From JAKAGZ01 sp964412105 (GTDB lineage: Bacteria; Bacteroidota; Ignavibacteria; Ignavibacteriales; Ignavibacteriaceae): a stretch of 17,698 bases of DNA. A model generated the notes under the pieces. That model searched no databases. It saw only the letters and a program-made list of their open reading frames with translations, and was not told where the DNA came from. The position numbers were made by a program, and so were the translations under genes. The stretch covers positions 1-17,698 of the forward strand of contig CAYPNM010000053.1 of NCBI GenBank assembly GCA_964412105.1, written 5' to 3'. Shown here one piece after another: positions 8,322 to 15,940 of this stretch (positions are counted from its first letter, which is position 1; every line of letters begins with the position of its first letter).

Positions 8322-9149
8322 TTAAATATTCTTGTTTTCTTTTCCCGCTTTTGAATTTTGTTTATTTATTGACTTATTACTTTCCTGTAATTGCTGAATA
8401 TTAATTTTCAGAAAAATATTCTGGCTGTTGACCCCTTCCTTAATCAATTCTATTCCATCAAGATTATTTTTTTCTTCCAGATTGGCTATCTGTAAAAGGA
8501 TTAATTGAAGATTTGAAATCAGCCTTTTAAGCTGCTGCTGAGAGGGTTCAGTTAAATCAGATTTTAATGCAGGTGCCTCATTTGCCAGCTGCTTTGATAT
8601 ATTTTTCATATGCGGAAGGTTAATAGTCCCCGCATCATCCTTTGAAGGATCGAAGTTCACAATTCCAAGTAAAAGAATTTTTGATTTTTCAATATATTTT
8701 GCGGCATCAAGATTGGCCTTTGCTTCATCTACCGCAAGTTCGCTTTTGTCCGTACTGACAGCCTGGTTTTCCTCTCCCCTTTCAGCAAGAAAATATTTCC
8801 CGATAAACAGACCTATCACAAGGATCGCAATTCCTCCGGCAAGCTGGTATTTCCATTTAAATTCACCTCTTAAGAAAAAAAGTAATTTAGACCATGGATT
8901 TTCTTGAGCTCTTTCCTTTACCGCAAGTTTCGGCTGCAGAGTCTTCCAGAAGCTATTCATAAAATCTTCATCCGGTTCATGACGCTTGTATTTCTTTAAT
9001 TCAACTAAGGTTTCTTGCAGTTCCTGGTATTTCAACCTGCAGGAGGAACAGGAATTTATATGCTCCATAAATATTTTTTCTTCGGTATGCGTTAGCTCGT
9101 TGTACAATGCCTTCTCAAACAATCTCTCATAATTTTTACAATCTTTCAT
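8322..9149 (-). CDS. zf-HC2 transmembrane anti-sigma factor
   Basis: 275 residues. The cytoplasmic N-terminus carries a zinc-binding anti-sigma (ZAS) motif: C4, H30, C34 and C37 in the pattern H-x3-C-x2-C (HINSCSSC). A single transmembrane helix lies at about 103-121 (LAGGIAILVIGLFIGKYFL), and about 155 residues should lie outside the cytoplasm. The outer part is rich in helix and Gln/Asn, and contains AKYIEKSKILLLGIVNFDP, a phrase of a type I associate with such proteins in this phylum. It should bind and inhibit the sigma factor encoded 12 nt upstream until an envelope signal or proteolysis releases it. An AGAGGATGAA sequence precedes the ATG at 9149. The signal is unknown. Confidence 0.85.
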   Translation of the reverse strand: MKDCKNYERLFEKALYNELTHTEEKIFMEHINSCSSCRLKYQELQETLVELKKYKRHEPDEDFMNSFWKTLQPKLAVKERAQENPWSKLLFFLRGEFKWKYQLAGGIAILVIGLFIGKYFLAERGEENQAVSTDKSELAVDEAKANLDAAKYIEKSKILLLGIVNFDPSKDDAGTINLPHMKNISKQLANEAPALKSDLTEPSQQQLKRLISNLQLILLQIANLEEKNNLDGIELIKEGVNSQNIFLKINIQQLQESNKSINKQNSKAGKENKNI

Positions 9150-9161
9150 TTCATCCTCTGA

Positions 9162-9734
9162 TTATATTTCATCTTTATAAAATGCTAGTTCTTTCCTCAG
9201 CTTTTCCAGCGCCTTAAAGTTCACACTCCTGACAGTTCCCGGACGCAGCTTTAATATTTTCACAATTTCCCCGAAAGAAAGTCCGCTGTAGTTTCTCATT
9301 ATAAAAATTGTTCTTTCACGCTTTGACAGTTTTTCAATTGCTTTATCGATATTCTTCTGAATGAATCCGGCTTCAGTTTGTGATTCGGGATTTGTATTTC
9401 CCGGATTGCTCATTTCCGATCCTGTATCGATCATCTCTTCCAGGTTTTCACTTCCCTGCATAATTGTGTAACTCTTCCTGCTTTTTAGTGATAAACATGT
9501 ATTAACCGTAATCCTGTAAAGCCAACTGCTGAATTTCGCATCACCTCTGAAATCTTTCAAAGAGCGGAAAACCTTTAAGAAAACATCCTGGGATACATCT
9601 TCAGCATCCTCCCTGTTACGGGTAAGATCAAAGGCCAGGTAGTAAACATTTCTTTTATGTTCATCCACCAGTTCCCTGAATGCATTTAGGTCTCCGTTTT
9701 GTGCGCGCCTGATAATTTCTGTATCCTTATCCAA
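9162..9734 (-). CDS. ECF (RpoE-like) RNA polymerase sigma factor
   Basis: 190 residues with the two ECF regions. Sigma region 2 spans about 20-90, including DAEDVSQDVFLKVFRSLKDF and the -10-binding segment AKFSSWLYRITVNTC. Region 4 spans about 128-180, including LSKRERTIFIMRNYSGLSFGEI and the helix-turn-helix end RPGTVRSVNFKALEKLRKEL. The linker is a little long and rich in Ser, Asn and Glu. The start is a TTG at 9732-9734, placed 7 nt after a GGAG; the next in-frame Met falls far inside the protein and no upstream ATG is available. It heads an operon with its anti-sigma factor and two HEAT proteins. Autoregulation from the palindrome-bearing upstream region is likely but unproven. Confidence 0.9.
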   Translation of the reverse strand: MDKDTEIIRRAQNGDLNAFRELVDEHKRNVYYLAFDLTRNREDAEDVSQDVFLKVFRSLKDFRGDAKFSSWLYRITVNTCLSLKSRKSYTIMQGSENLEEMIDTGSEMSNPGNTNPESQTEAGFIQKNIDKAIEKLSKRERTIFIMRNYSGLSFGEIVKILKLRPGTVRSVNFKALEKLRKELAFYKDEI

Positions 9735-9795
9735 TAACCAACTCCGGATTCTGTTAATAAGACTCGATATAGGGGAAAAATGTTTATTTATTTTT

Positions 9796-9816
9796 CAGGA
9801 AAATAACATTTTCCTG
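9796..9816. promoter_or_regulatory. Perfect 9-bp inverted repeat, candidate operator
   Basis: CAGGAAAAT (9796-9804) and ATTTTCCTG (9808-9816) are exact reverse complements around the 3-nt spacer AAC. It sits in the 265-bp region between the divergent sigma-factor and tricorn-like protease genes, about 60 nt upstream of the sigma TTG. Neither strand shows a T run directly after it, so a terminator is unlikely. It could be a dimeric regulator's binding site. Each arm also contains GGAAAA, loosely like the GGAAC -35 element of ECF promoters. No cognate regulator is identifiable here. Confidence 0.5.
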
Positions 9817-9925
9817 CCGGGTATATAGTGTATATTTAATTCACTCCGCTGCTTTCTGCCGTTCCGCTTATCATATTTCGGTACCCTGAAATTTCAATTT
9901 TCGATATTTTAATTTTTCCAATAAT

Positions 9926-9953
9926 TTGTTGCCTTGATTCCTTTAAATAATAG
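9926..9953 (+). promoter_or_regulatory. Possible sigma-70-like promoter of the tricorn-like protease gene
   Basis: TTGTTG (9926-9931) and TAATAG (9948-9953) are separated by 16 bases and lie about 45 nt upstream of the preferred ATG at 10000. The match to the -35/-10 consensus is only fair, and the region is AT-rich, so chance is a real alternative. Confidence 0.25.
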
Positions 9954-9999
9954 GATTAAAAATCTTAATAATAATTTCCAAAAATCAAAAAGGCCTGAA

Positions 10000-12900
10000 A
10001 TGAAAAAATTTGCAATTCTATTTATATCTGTATTTGCCTTTCTTTTTGCACAGAATATTGATGCGCAAATAGATGCGCGTATGCTGCAGTATCCTGCAGT
10101 TTCAAAGACACAGATTGTGTTTTCATATGGGGATGATCTTTGGCTTGTTTCCAAAAACGGGGGTGTTGCTCATCACCTGACTACTCCAAAAGGGCCGGAG
10201 GTACTTCCAAATTTTTCACCCGATGGTGCTTCCATTGCATTCAGCGGGGACTATGACGGTAATCTGGATGTTTATGTTATTCCATCAAAAGGCGGAATGC
10301 CGGTTCGCATTACACATCACGGTATGGCGGATAAAATGATTTGCTGGTATCCTGATGGAAAACATTTGCTTTATGCTTCTTCAATGGAAAGCGGGAAACA
10401 AAGATTTGATCAATTTTACAAAACCACCCCACAGGGAGGAATGCCTGAAAAACTGGTTCTGCCTTATGGAGAGTTCGCTTCTATTTCTCCTGACGGCAAC
10501 TCAATCGCCTATACTCCAAGAACCAGAGCTTACAGGACTTGGAAGAGATATCGCGGAGGGATGGCTACAGACATCTGGGTATATAATTTTAAAAACGGGA
10601 CGGCAGAAAATATAACCAACGACGAATACAATGATGAATTTCCTATGTGGCATAATAATACGATATATTTCCTTTCTGACAGGGGTTCTGCTGAAAGAGC
10701 TAATATATGGTCATACAACTTATCCACAAAAGAAATGAAACAAATAACAGACTTTAAGGATTTTGATATTCACTTTCCTTCGCTTGGTCCCGATGATATA
10801 GTCTTTGAAGCCGGCGGTAAACTTTATCTGCTTGATCTCGGAACGGATAAATTTCACGAAGTTAAAGTTGAAGTTGTTACTGATGAAATTACATTGCTGC
10901 CCCGCTCGGAAAATGTCAGCAAATTGATTCGGGATTTCAATTTAAGTCCGGACGGTAACCGTGGAATTTTTGAAGCGAGAGGAGATCTGTTTTCTGTTCC
11001 GGCGGAGAATGGCCCGGTAATAGACCTTACAAACACATCGGGTACAGCGGAGCGATTTCCGGCCTGGTCACCGGATGGAAAATATGTCGCGTACTGGAGT
11101 GACAAATCCGGAGAGTATGAATTAACCATAAGGGATATGACGAACCGTTCAAGCGAGAAAAAATTAACATCTTACGGTCCGGGATTCAGGTATCAGCTTT
11201 ACTGGTCACCGGACAGTAAAAAAATCGCTTTCATTGATAAAGCGATGAACATATATATCTATAATATGTATTCCGATAAAACAACCAGGGTTGATAAAGA
11301 AAAATATTATTTTGAAGGCAATCTTGAAAATTTTGCCGTATCATGGTCATCGGACAGCAGATGGATGGCTTATGCAAAGGACATGGACAACCAGCATGAT
11401 GCTATTTATATTTTTGATACAAAAGATAACCAGACACATGCTGTTACGGAAGGTTTCTATAATGACGCACAGCCGGTTTTTGATCCTGAAGGGAAATATT
11501 TGTTCTTCCTGACAGACCGCGATTACAAACCGATATACAGTGATGTTCAGAACACCTTCATTTATCCAAACACAACAAAGATCGCCGCTATACCTCTGAC
11601 AAATGAAATAGTTTCTCCGCTTGCACCGAAAAATGACTCGGTCTCGGTAAAGCAGAATGATTCCGAAAAGAAAGAAGACAACAAAGACAAAAAAGATGAG
11701 AACAAGGAGAAGAAGGAAGAGAAATCAAAAGAAGTGAAAATTGATTTTACCGATATAGGCAGCCGTGCAGTTGTTCTTCCGCCCGAAGCGGGAAATTATA
11801 CTAATCTGAATGCGGTAGCGGGTAAAGTAATTTATTTGAAAATGCCCAATAAAGGGTCCGAAAGTAAAGACAGATCTATTGCTTATTATGATCTTGAAAA
11901 GAGGAAGACAGAAACTATTGCTGACGGAGTAAACAATTATACAATTTCAGCAAACGGAAAGAAGATGTTAATCTCTAAAGAAGGAACATACTATGTGACC
12001 GATATTGCGCCCAAAGTAAAACTGGAAACAAAAATGCCGGTTTCTGAAATGCAAATGACCGTAAACCCGCGCGAAGAATGGCATCAAATTTTTAATGACG
12101 TATGGCGCTTTGAACGCGATTTCTTCTATGATCCGAATATGCATGGTGTGGATTGGAATTTAATGCGTCAGCGCTACGGAAAACTAATTGATTATTGCAT
12201 TACAAGGTCGGATTTAAATTATGTCCTTGGCGAACTAATAGGTGAAATGAGTTCTTCGCATACCTACAGGGGCGGCGGTGATCTTGAACATCCTCTTCAC
12301 AAAGCAGTCGGTTATCTCGGCGTCAATTGGGAACTATCAAATGGCGCGTACAGAATCAAAAAAATTATTAAAGGAGCTCCATGGGATCTTGATGATAAGT
12401 CTCCGCTCGATCAGGCGGGAGTTAAGGTAAAAGAGGGCGATTACATTCTTGCAGTTAATGATGTACCGATGGATGTAACGAAAGACCCGTGGACTGCATT
12501 TGAAGGATTAGCCGGAAAAACTGTGGAGTTAACCGTAAACAGCAAACCTTCGATGGATGGCGCATGGAAAGTATTTGTTGAAACGATGAAAGATGAAACC
12601 CGCTTGAGAAATCTTGCCTGGATCGAAGCCAACCGCTCTACAGTTGACAGAGAATCCAAAGGCAAAATTGGCTACATCTATGTTCCGGATACGGGAAGAG
12701 AAGGACAGACAGAGCTGGTCAGAGAATTCCTTGCACAGATTGACAAAGAAGGACTGATAATTGATGAAAGATTTAATAACGGCGGACAAATACCCGACAG
12801 GTTTATAGAATTACTCAACAGGAAACCGCTTGCCTGGTTTGCTGTGAGAGACGGTAAAAACTGGCAGTGGCCTCCTGATGCTGTCTTCGGTCCGAAGGTT

Positions 12901-13260
12901 ATGCTGATAAATGGATGGAGCGGCTCCGGCGGGGATGCATTTCCTGATTTCTTCCGCAAAGCAGGCTTAGGTAAACTTATCGGCGAAAGAACCTGGGGAG
13001 GATTGATCGGTATTTCCGGTGCTCCTTCATTGATTGACGGAGGATATATAACTGTTCCTACTTTCAGACAGTACAATCCTGATGGGACATGGTTTGCTGA
13101 AGGACATGGTGTAGATCCAGACATTAAAGTGGTTGATGATCCTGCTCAAATGGTAAAAGGAATAGATCCGCAGCTTCAAAAGGCAATTGAAGTAGTAATG
13201 CAGGAGTTGAAAACTAATCCGCCTGTAACTCCAAAACAGCCCCCCTATCAAAAAAGATAG
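10000..13260 (+). CDS. Secreted tricorn-protease-like S41 peptidase with beta-propellers and PDZ domain
   Basis: 1086 residues, close in length to archaeal tricorn (about 1070). A signal peptide (MKKFAILFISVFAFLFAQNIDA) leads into beta-propeller repeats of PD40/TolB type with cores such as FSPDGASIAF, WSPDGKYVAYW and WSPDSKKIAF (about 25-540). A Lys/Glu/Asp-rich linker lies at about 543-582 and further propeller strands follow. The C1 helical region (about 686-760) ends in SSSHTY with S753 and H754. A PDZ domain spans about 766-870, and the S41 core holds the nucleophile region NGWSGSGGD (S976) and the Glu of FAEGHGVDPDI (E1034). By family homology S753, H754, S976 and E1034 form the tricorn-type catalytic tetrad. 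The ATG at 10000 is preferred because it begins the signal peptide directly; a TTG at 9934 would bury it. It is monocistronic and divergent from the sigma operon. It probably degrades peptides in the periplasm or outside the cell. Confidence 0.92.
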   Translation: MKKFAILFISVFAFLFAQNIDAQIDARMLQYPAVSKTQIVFSYGDDLWLVSKNGGVAHHLTTPKGPEVLPNFSPDGASIAFSGDYDGNLDVYVIPSKGGMPVRITHHGMADKMICWYPDGKHLLYASSMESGKQRFDQFYKTTPQGGMPEKLVLPYGEFASISPDGNSIAYTPRTRAYRTWKRYRGGMATDIWVYNFKNGTAENITNDEYNDEFPMWHNNTIYFLSDRGSAERANIWSYNLSTKEMKQITDFKDFDIHFPSLGPDDIVFEAGGKLYLLDLGTDKFHEVKVEVVTDEITLLPRSENVSKLIRDFNLSPDGNRGIFEARGDLFSVPAENGPVIDLTNTSGTAERFPAWSPDGKYVAYWSDKSGEYELTIRDMTNRSSEKKLTSYGPGFRYQLYWSPDSKKIAFIDKAMNIYIYNMYSDKTTRVDKEKYYFEGNLENFAVSWSSDSRWMAYAKDMDNQHDAIYIFDTKDNQTHAVTEGFYNDAQPVFDPEGKYLFFLTDRDYKPIYSDVQNTFIYPNTTKIAAIPLTNEIVSPLAPKNDSVSVKQNDSEKKEDNKDKKDENKEKKEEKSKEVKIDFTDIGSRAVVLPPEAGNYTNLNAVAGKVIYLKMPNKGSESKDRSIAYYDLEKRKTETIADGVNNYTISANGKKMLISKEGTYYVTDIAPKVKLETKMPVSEMQMTVNPREEWHQIFNDVWRFERDFFYDPNMHGVDWNLMRQRYGKLIDYCITRSDLNYVLGELIGEMSSSHTYRGGGDLEHPLHKAVGYLGVNWELSNGAYRIKKIIKGAPWDLDDKSPLDQAGVKVKEGDYILAVNDVPMDVTKDPWTAFEGLAGKTVELTVNSKPSMDGAWKVFVETMKDETRLRNLAWIEANRSTVDRESKGKIGYIYVPDTGREGQTELVREFLAQIDKEGLIIDERFNNGGQIPDRFIELLNRKPLAWFAVRDGKNWQWPPDAVFGPKVMLINGWSGSGGDAFPDFFRKAGLGKLIGERTWGGLIGISGAPSLIDGGYITVPTFRQYNPDGTWFAEGHGVDPDIKVVDDPAQMVKGIDPQLQKAIEVVMQELKTNPPVTPKQPPYQKR

Positions 13261-13273
13261 AATTTAAAGAAGG

Positions 13274-13308
13274 AAAGCCGCTCTGCAGAATTCAGCAGAG
13301 CGGCTTTT
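13274..13308. terminator. Bidirectional intrinsic terminator between convergent genes
   Basis: A 13-bp perfect stem pairs 13274-13286 (AAAGCCGCTCTGC) with 13295-13307 around the 8-nt loop AGAATTCA, followed by TTTT on the plus strand. Read on the minus strand, the same hairpin is also followed by a short T run. It lies 13 nt after the protease stop codon and 21 nt beyond the ompH-like stop, so it can end transcription from both sides. Confidence 0.9.
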
Positions 13309-13328
13309 CAAATCCTGACCTGTTTAAA

Positions 13329-13865
13329 TTACTTAATATTTCCGGTCTTCAGGTAATCAAGCACTTTATAAGTTATATCGTATTTAGGATCCGCATAAAG
13401 TACAATTGAGTTACCGGCTTTATCGAGAACATAAGTCATATTCTCCTTTTTCCCAATTACCTCTATTGCGTGATAAATTTTATCTTTAACCGGTTTCCAT
13501 ATGGAATCGCTTTTAACATAAAATTCTCCATTGGGCTGCCCGAATTTTGCTTTTTTAAAATCATCTATCGACTGCTGTTGTTTTAATAATTTCTGCTGCT
13601 CCGCCAGTTGCTGATCCTGAGTCATAGTTTTAGCTTTTTTCTGGTAGTCCGCATAATTTTTCTGTAATTCCTTGGTAAGGTTATCACCCTCCTTTACCCA
13701 TTTATTCTGCAAGGCGGTAATATCTCCCTGCGCTTTAATCGCTTCAGGCAGTTGATTAAGTATAAGCTGTGAATCAACATACCCTATTTTTAGAGGCGAT
13801 TCCTGCGAAAAGGATATATTGCTGAAAAGAAAAACAGCTGCTGCAAACAGTACATATTTTTTCAC
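13329..13865 (-). CDS. OmpH/Skp-family periplasmic chaperone
   Basis: 178 residues. A signal peptide (about 1-20, MKKYVLFAAAVFLFSNISFS, then QE) is followed by the OmpH/Skp opening IGYVDSQLILNQLPEA. A long Lys/Gln-rich coiled coil covers about 50-108 and the family's C-terminal strand region is KENMTYVLDKAGNSIVLYADPKYDIT. Skp binds unfolded outer-membrane proteins as a trimer and carries them across the periplasm; a similar role is expected here. The start is GTG at 13863-13865, with AGGAG 8 nt upstream; there is no nearby ATG alternative consistent with the signal peptide. The gene appears alone in this window, without bamA or lpxD beside it, although the assembly gap lies just upstream. Confidence 0.9.
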   Translation of the reverse strand: MKKYVLFAAAVFLFSNISFSQESPLKIGYVDSQLILNQLPEAIKAQGDITALQNKWVKEGDNLTKELQKNYADYQKKAKTMTQDQQLAEQQKLLKQQQSIDDFKKAKFGQPNGEFYVKSDSIWKPVKDKIYHAIEVIGKKENMTYVLDKAGNSIVLYADPKYDITYKVLDYLKTGNIK

Positions 13866-13982
13866 TTTTATTGCTCCTGTATTATTTGTCCTAAAACTCC
13901 TATTTATAGTTTTCGGGTATAACTATTGTTCCGTCAACATACGTAATTTACAATTTTTTATAGATTAGTGGAAGAATCGTCC

Positions 13983-14082
13983 NNNNNNNNNNNNNNNNNN
14001 NNNNNNNNNNNNNNNNNNNNNNNNNNNNNNNNNNNNNNNNNNNNNNNNNNNNNNNNNNNNNNNNNNNNNNNNNNNNNNNNNN
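13983..14082. other. Assembly gap of exactly 100 N
   Basis: One hundred unresolved bases between the ompH-like gene and smpB. A run of exactly 100 N is the usual placeholder for a scaffold join of unknown length, so genes, an RNA or the smpB promoter may be missing here. Adjacency of the genes on either side is not assured. Confidence 0.97.
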
Positions 14083-14121
14083 CAATAAAAATAACTTTTG
14101 ATCTTAATAAATCAGCAATTT

Positions 14122-14574
14122 ATGGCGGAAGAAGAGAAAAATATAACTATAAATCGAAAGGTAAGGCACGAATATTCCATTCTCCAATCATTTGAAGCGG
14201 GTATAGTCTTGCAGGGAACGGAAGTTAAATCCTGCAGGGAAGGAAAGGTCAGCCTTGTGGACAGCTACGCGCAGATCATAGGCAACGAGGTCTGGCTGGT
14301 CGGTATGCATATAAATCCATACAAGCATGGAAACATAAATAACCATGAACCGACACGCACGAGGAAACTCCTCCTTAACAGTTCGGAAATCCGGAAGTTG
14401 ATCGGCAAGGTCAAGGAAAAAGGATTAACACTTATTCCCTACCGTGTTTACTTTAGAAGGGGGAAAGTTAAGGTGGAATTAGTTCTCGCCAAAGGTAAGA
14501 AGGTTTACGATAAACGTGAGGATATACGGAAAAGAGATTTCCAAAGAGAGCAGGAAAGAAAAATCAGGTATTAA
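14122..14574 (+). CDS. smpB: SsrA-binding protein SmpB
   Basis: 150 residues, a normal SmpB length. SmpB binds tmRNA and delivers it to stalled ribosomes for trans-translation. Visible family motifs are NRKVRHEYSILQSFEAGIVL, GTEVKSCREGKVSL near the N-terminus, NHEPTRTRKLLLN in the middle, and the basic C-terminal tail KVYDKREDIRKRDFQREQERK that reaches the decoding centre. The ATG at 14122 gives the expected MAEEEKNITINRK; an in-frame TTG at 14098 adds eight residues and has less support. No clear Shine-Dalgarno is seen, and only 39 bases separate the start from the assembly gap. The tmRNA gene itself is not in the window. Confidence 0.95.
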   Translation: MAEEEKNITINRKVRHEYSILQSFEAGIVLQGTEVKSCREGKVSLVDSYAQIIGNEVWLVGMHINPYKHGNINNHEPTRTRKLLLNSSEIRKLIGKVKEKGLTLIPYRVYFRRGKVKVELVLAKGKKVYDKREDIRKRDFQREQERKIRY

Positions 14575-14710
14575 AACAGCAGGATGCCGACAATAACCTT
14601 TTGGCCGGGTCCGCAATTGTTCCGGAAAAGTAATTTTTAAAACATTCCCTTTTTATTTAAAGAAATCATATTTTTAATTCTAACATTTCATAAAATTAAC
14701 GGTAAAAGAA

Positions 14711-15925
14711 TTGAAGTTTCCCCCGATAAATGAACAGATGGATCTCATTCGAAGAGGTGCATCTGAAATCATCCAGGAAGATGAGCTGGTAAATAAATTG
14801 GAGAAATCGGCAAAGGAAAATAAGCCTCTTATTATAAAATTAGGGTGTGATCCTAGCCGTCCGGATCTGCACATTGGTCATTCAGTGGTACTTAGAAAGC
14901 TTGAGCAGTTCCAGTCACTCGGTCACCAGGCTGTTTTAATAGTTGGTGATTTCACAGGAATGATCGGCGATCCGTCCGGAAGAAATGTTACCCGTCCTGC
15001 CCTTACCATTGAAGAGACAAGAGCAAACGGCAGATCCTATTTCGAACAGGCTTCAAAGATTCTCCATAGAGAGAAGACAAAAATAGTATATAACTCGGAA
15101 TGGCTCGGTAAAATGTCGTTTGAAGATGTTATAAAACTTTCATCGAAATATACTGTTGCAAGGATGCTTGAAAGAGACGATTTTACAAAGAGATTTAGAT
15201 CAGGTATGGCAATAAGCATTCACGAACTTCTTTACCCGCTTGCGCAGGCGATGGATTCGGTCGCAATAAAAAGTGATGTTGAACTCGGGGGGACCGATCA
15301 GAAGTTTAATTTGCTGGTCGGCAGAGATATACAAAGAGAATTTGAGATTGAACCGCAGGTAATTCTAACTATGCCTCTGCTCGTTGGAACGGACGGCGTC
15401 GAGAAGATGAGTAAATCATACAATAATTATATCGGCATTTCCGAATCACCTCAGGAAATGTTCGGTAAAACTCTTTCTATTTCAGATGATCTTATTTATA
15501 TATATTTTGAACTGGCTACCGATATTCCGAACGACAAATTGAAAGTAATCGGTAAACAGCTTTCTGATCCGGAAGTGAATCCGCGTGATCTGAAAAGAGA
15601 ACTTGCCAGGACACTGGTAAGGATGTATCATAGCGAAGAGGCAGCTTTGCAGGCTGAATCGGAATTCGATAAAATATTTGTCAGGAAAGATGTTCCGGAC
15701 GATCTGAACGAACATAAAATAGAAGGGAAAAAAGAGATCGGTATAGTTGAACTTATTATGGAAGTGAAATTCGCGCCGTCAAAAAGTGAAGCAAGACGTC
15801 TTGTAGCGCAGGGCGGAGTGAGCCTTGACGGTGAAAAAATTGAAGATATAAATCATTCAATAAAATTAAACGGGGAGAAAATACTTAAAGTAGGTAAAAG
15901 AAAATTCGTTAAGATAATTTCATAA
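14711..15925 (+). CDS. tyrS: Tyrosyl-tRNA synthetase
   Basis: 404-residue class I synthetase that charges tRNA-Tyr. The HIGH motif is at 54-57, the tyrosine/ATP-site phrase ELGGTDQKFN at 191-200, and KMSKS is complete at 232-236. An S4 RNA-binding domain fills about 345-404 (APSKSEARRLVAQGGVSLDG). The start is TTG at 14711: the resulting MKFPPINEQMDLIRRGASEII matches the N-terminus expected for this TyrS subgroup. The next ATG, at 14738, would remove nine residues. The sequence upstream (GGTAAAAGAA) is a weak ribosome binding site. It is first in a three-gene cluster and lies 136 nt after smpB. Confidence 0.95.
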   Translation: MKFPPINEQMDLIRRGASEIIQEDELVNKLEKSAKENKPLIIKLGCDPSRPDLHIGHSVVLRKLEQFQSLGHQAVLIVGDFTGMIGDPSGRNVTRPALTIEETRANGRSYFEQASKILHREKTKIVYNSEWLGKMSFEDVIKLSSKYTVARMLERDDFTKRFRSGMAISIHELLYPLAQAMDSVAIKSDVELGGTDQKFNLLVGRDIQREFEIEPQVILTMPLLVGTDGVEKMSKSYNNYIGISESPQEMFGKTLSISDDLIYIYFELATDIPNDKLKVIGKQLSDPEVNPRDLKRELARTLVRMYHSEEAALQAESEFDKIFVRKDVPDDLNEHKIEGKKEIGIVELIMEVKFAPSKSEARRLVAQGGVSLDGEKIEDINHSIKLNGEKILKVGKRKFVKIIS

Positions 15926-15940
15926 AAAGGAGATGAAAAT

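Noticed and set aside
9934..9999. In-frame TTG extension of the tricorn-like protease
   Set aside because: It would put 22 polar residues ahead of a clear signal peptide; the ATG at 10000 begins the signal peptide directly.
14600..14640. TTTTGGCCGG against CCGGAAAA as a possible terminator after smpB
   Set aside because: The pairing is interrupted by GG, the loop is long, and no T tract follows; it is weak compared with the hairpin at 13274-13308.
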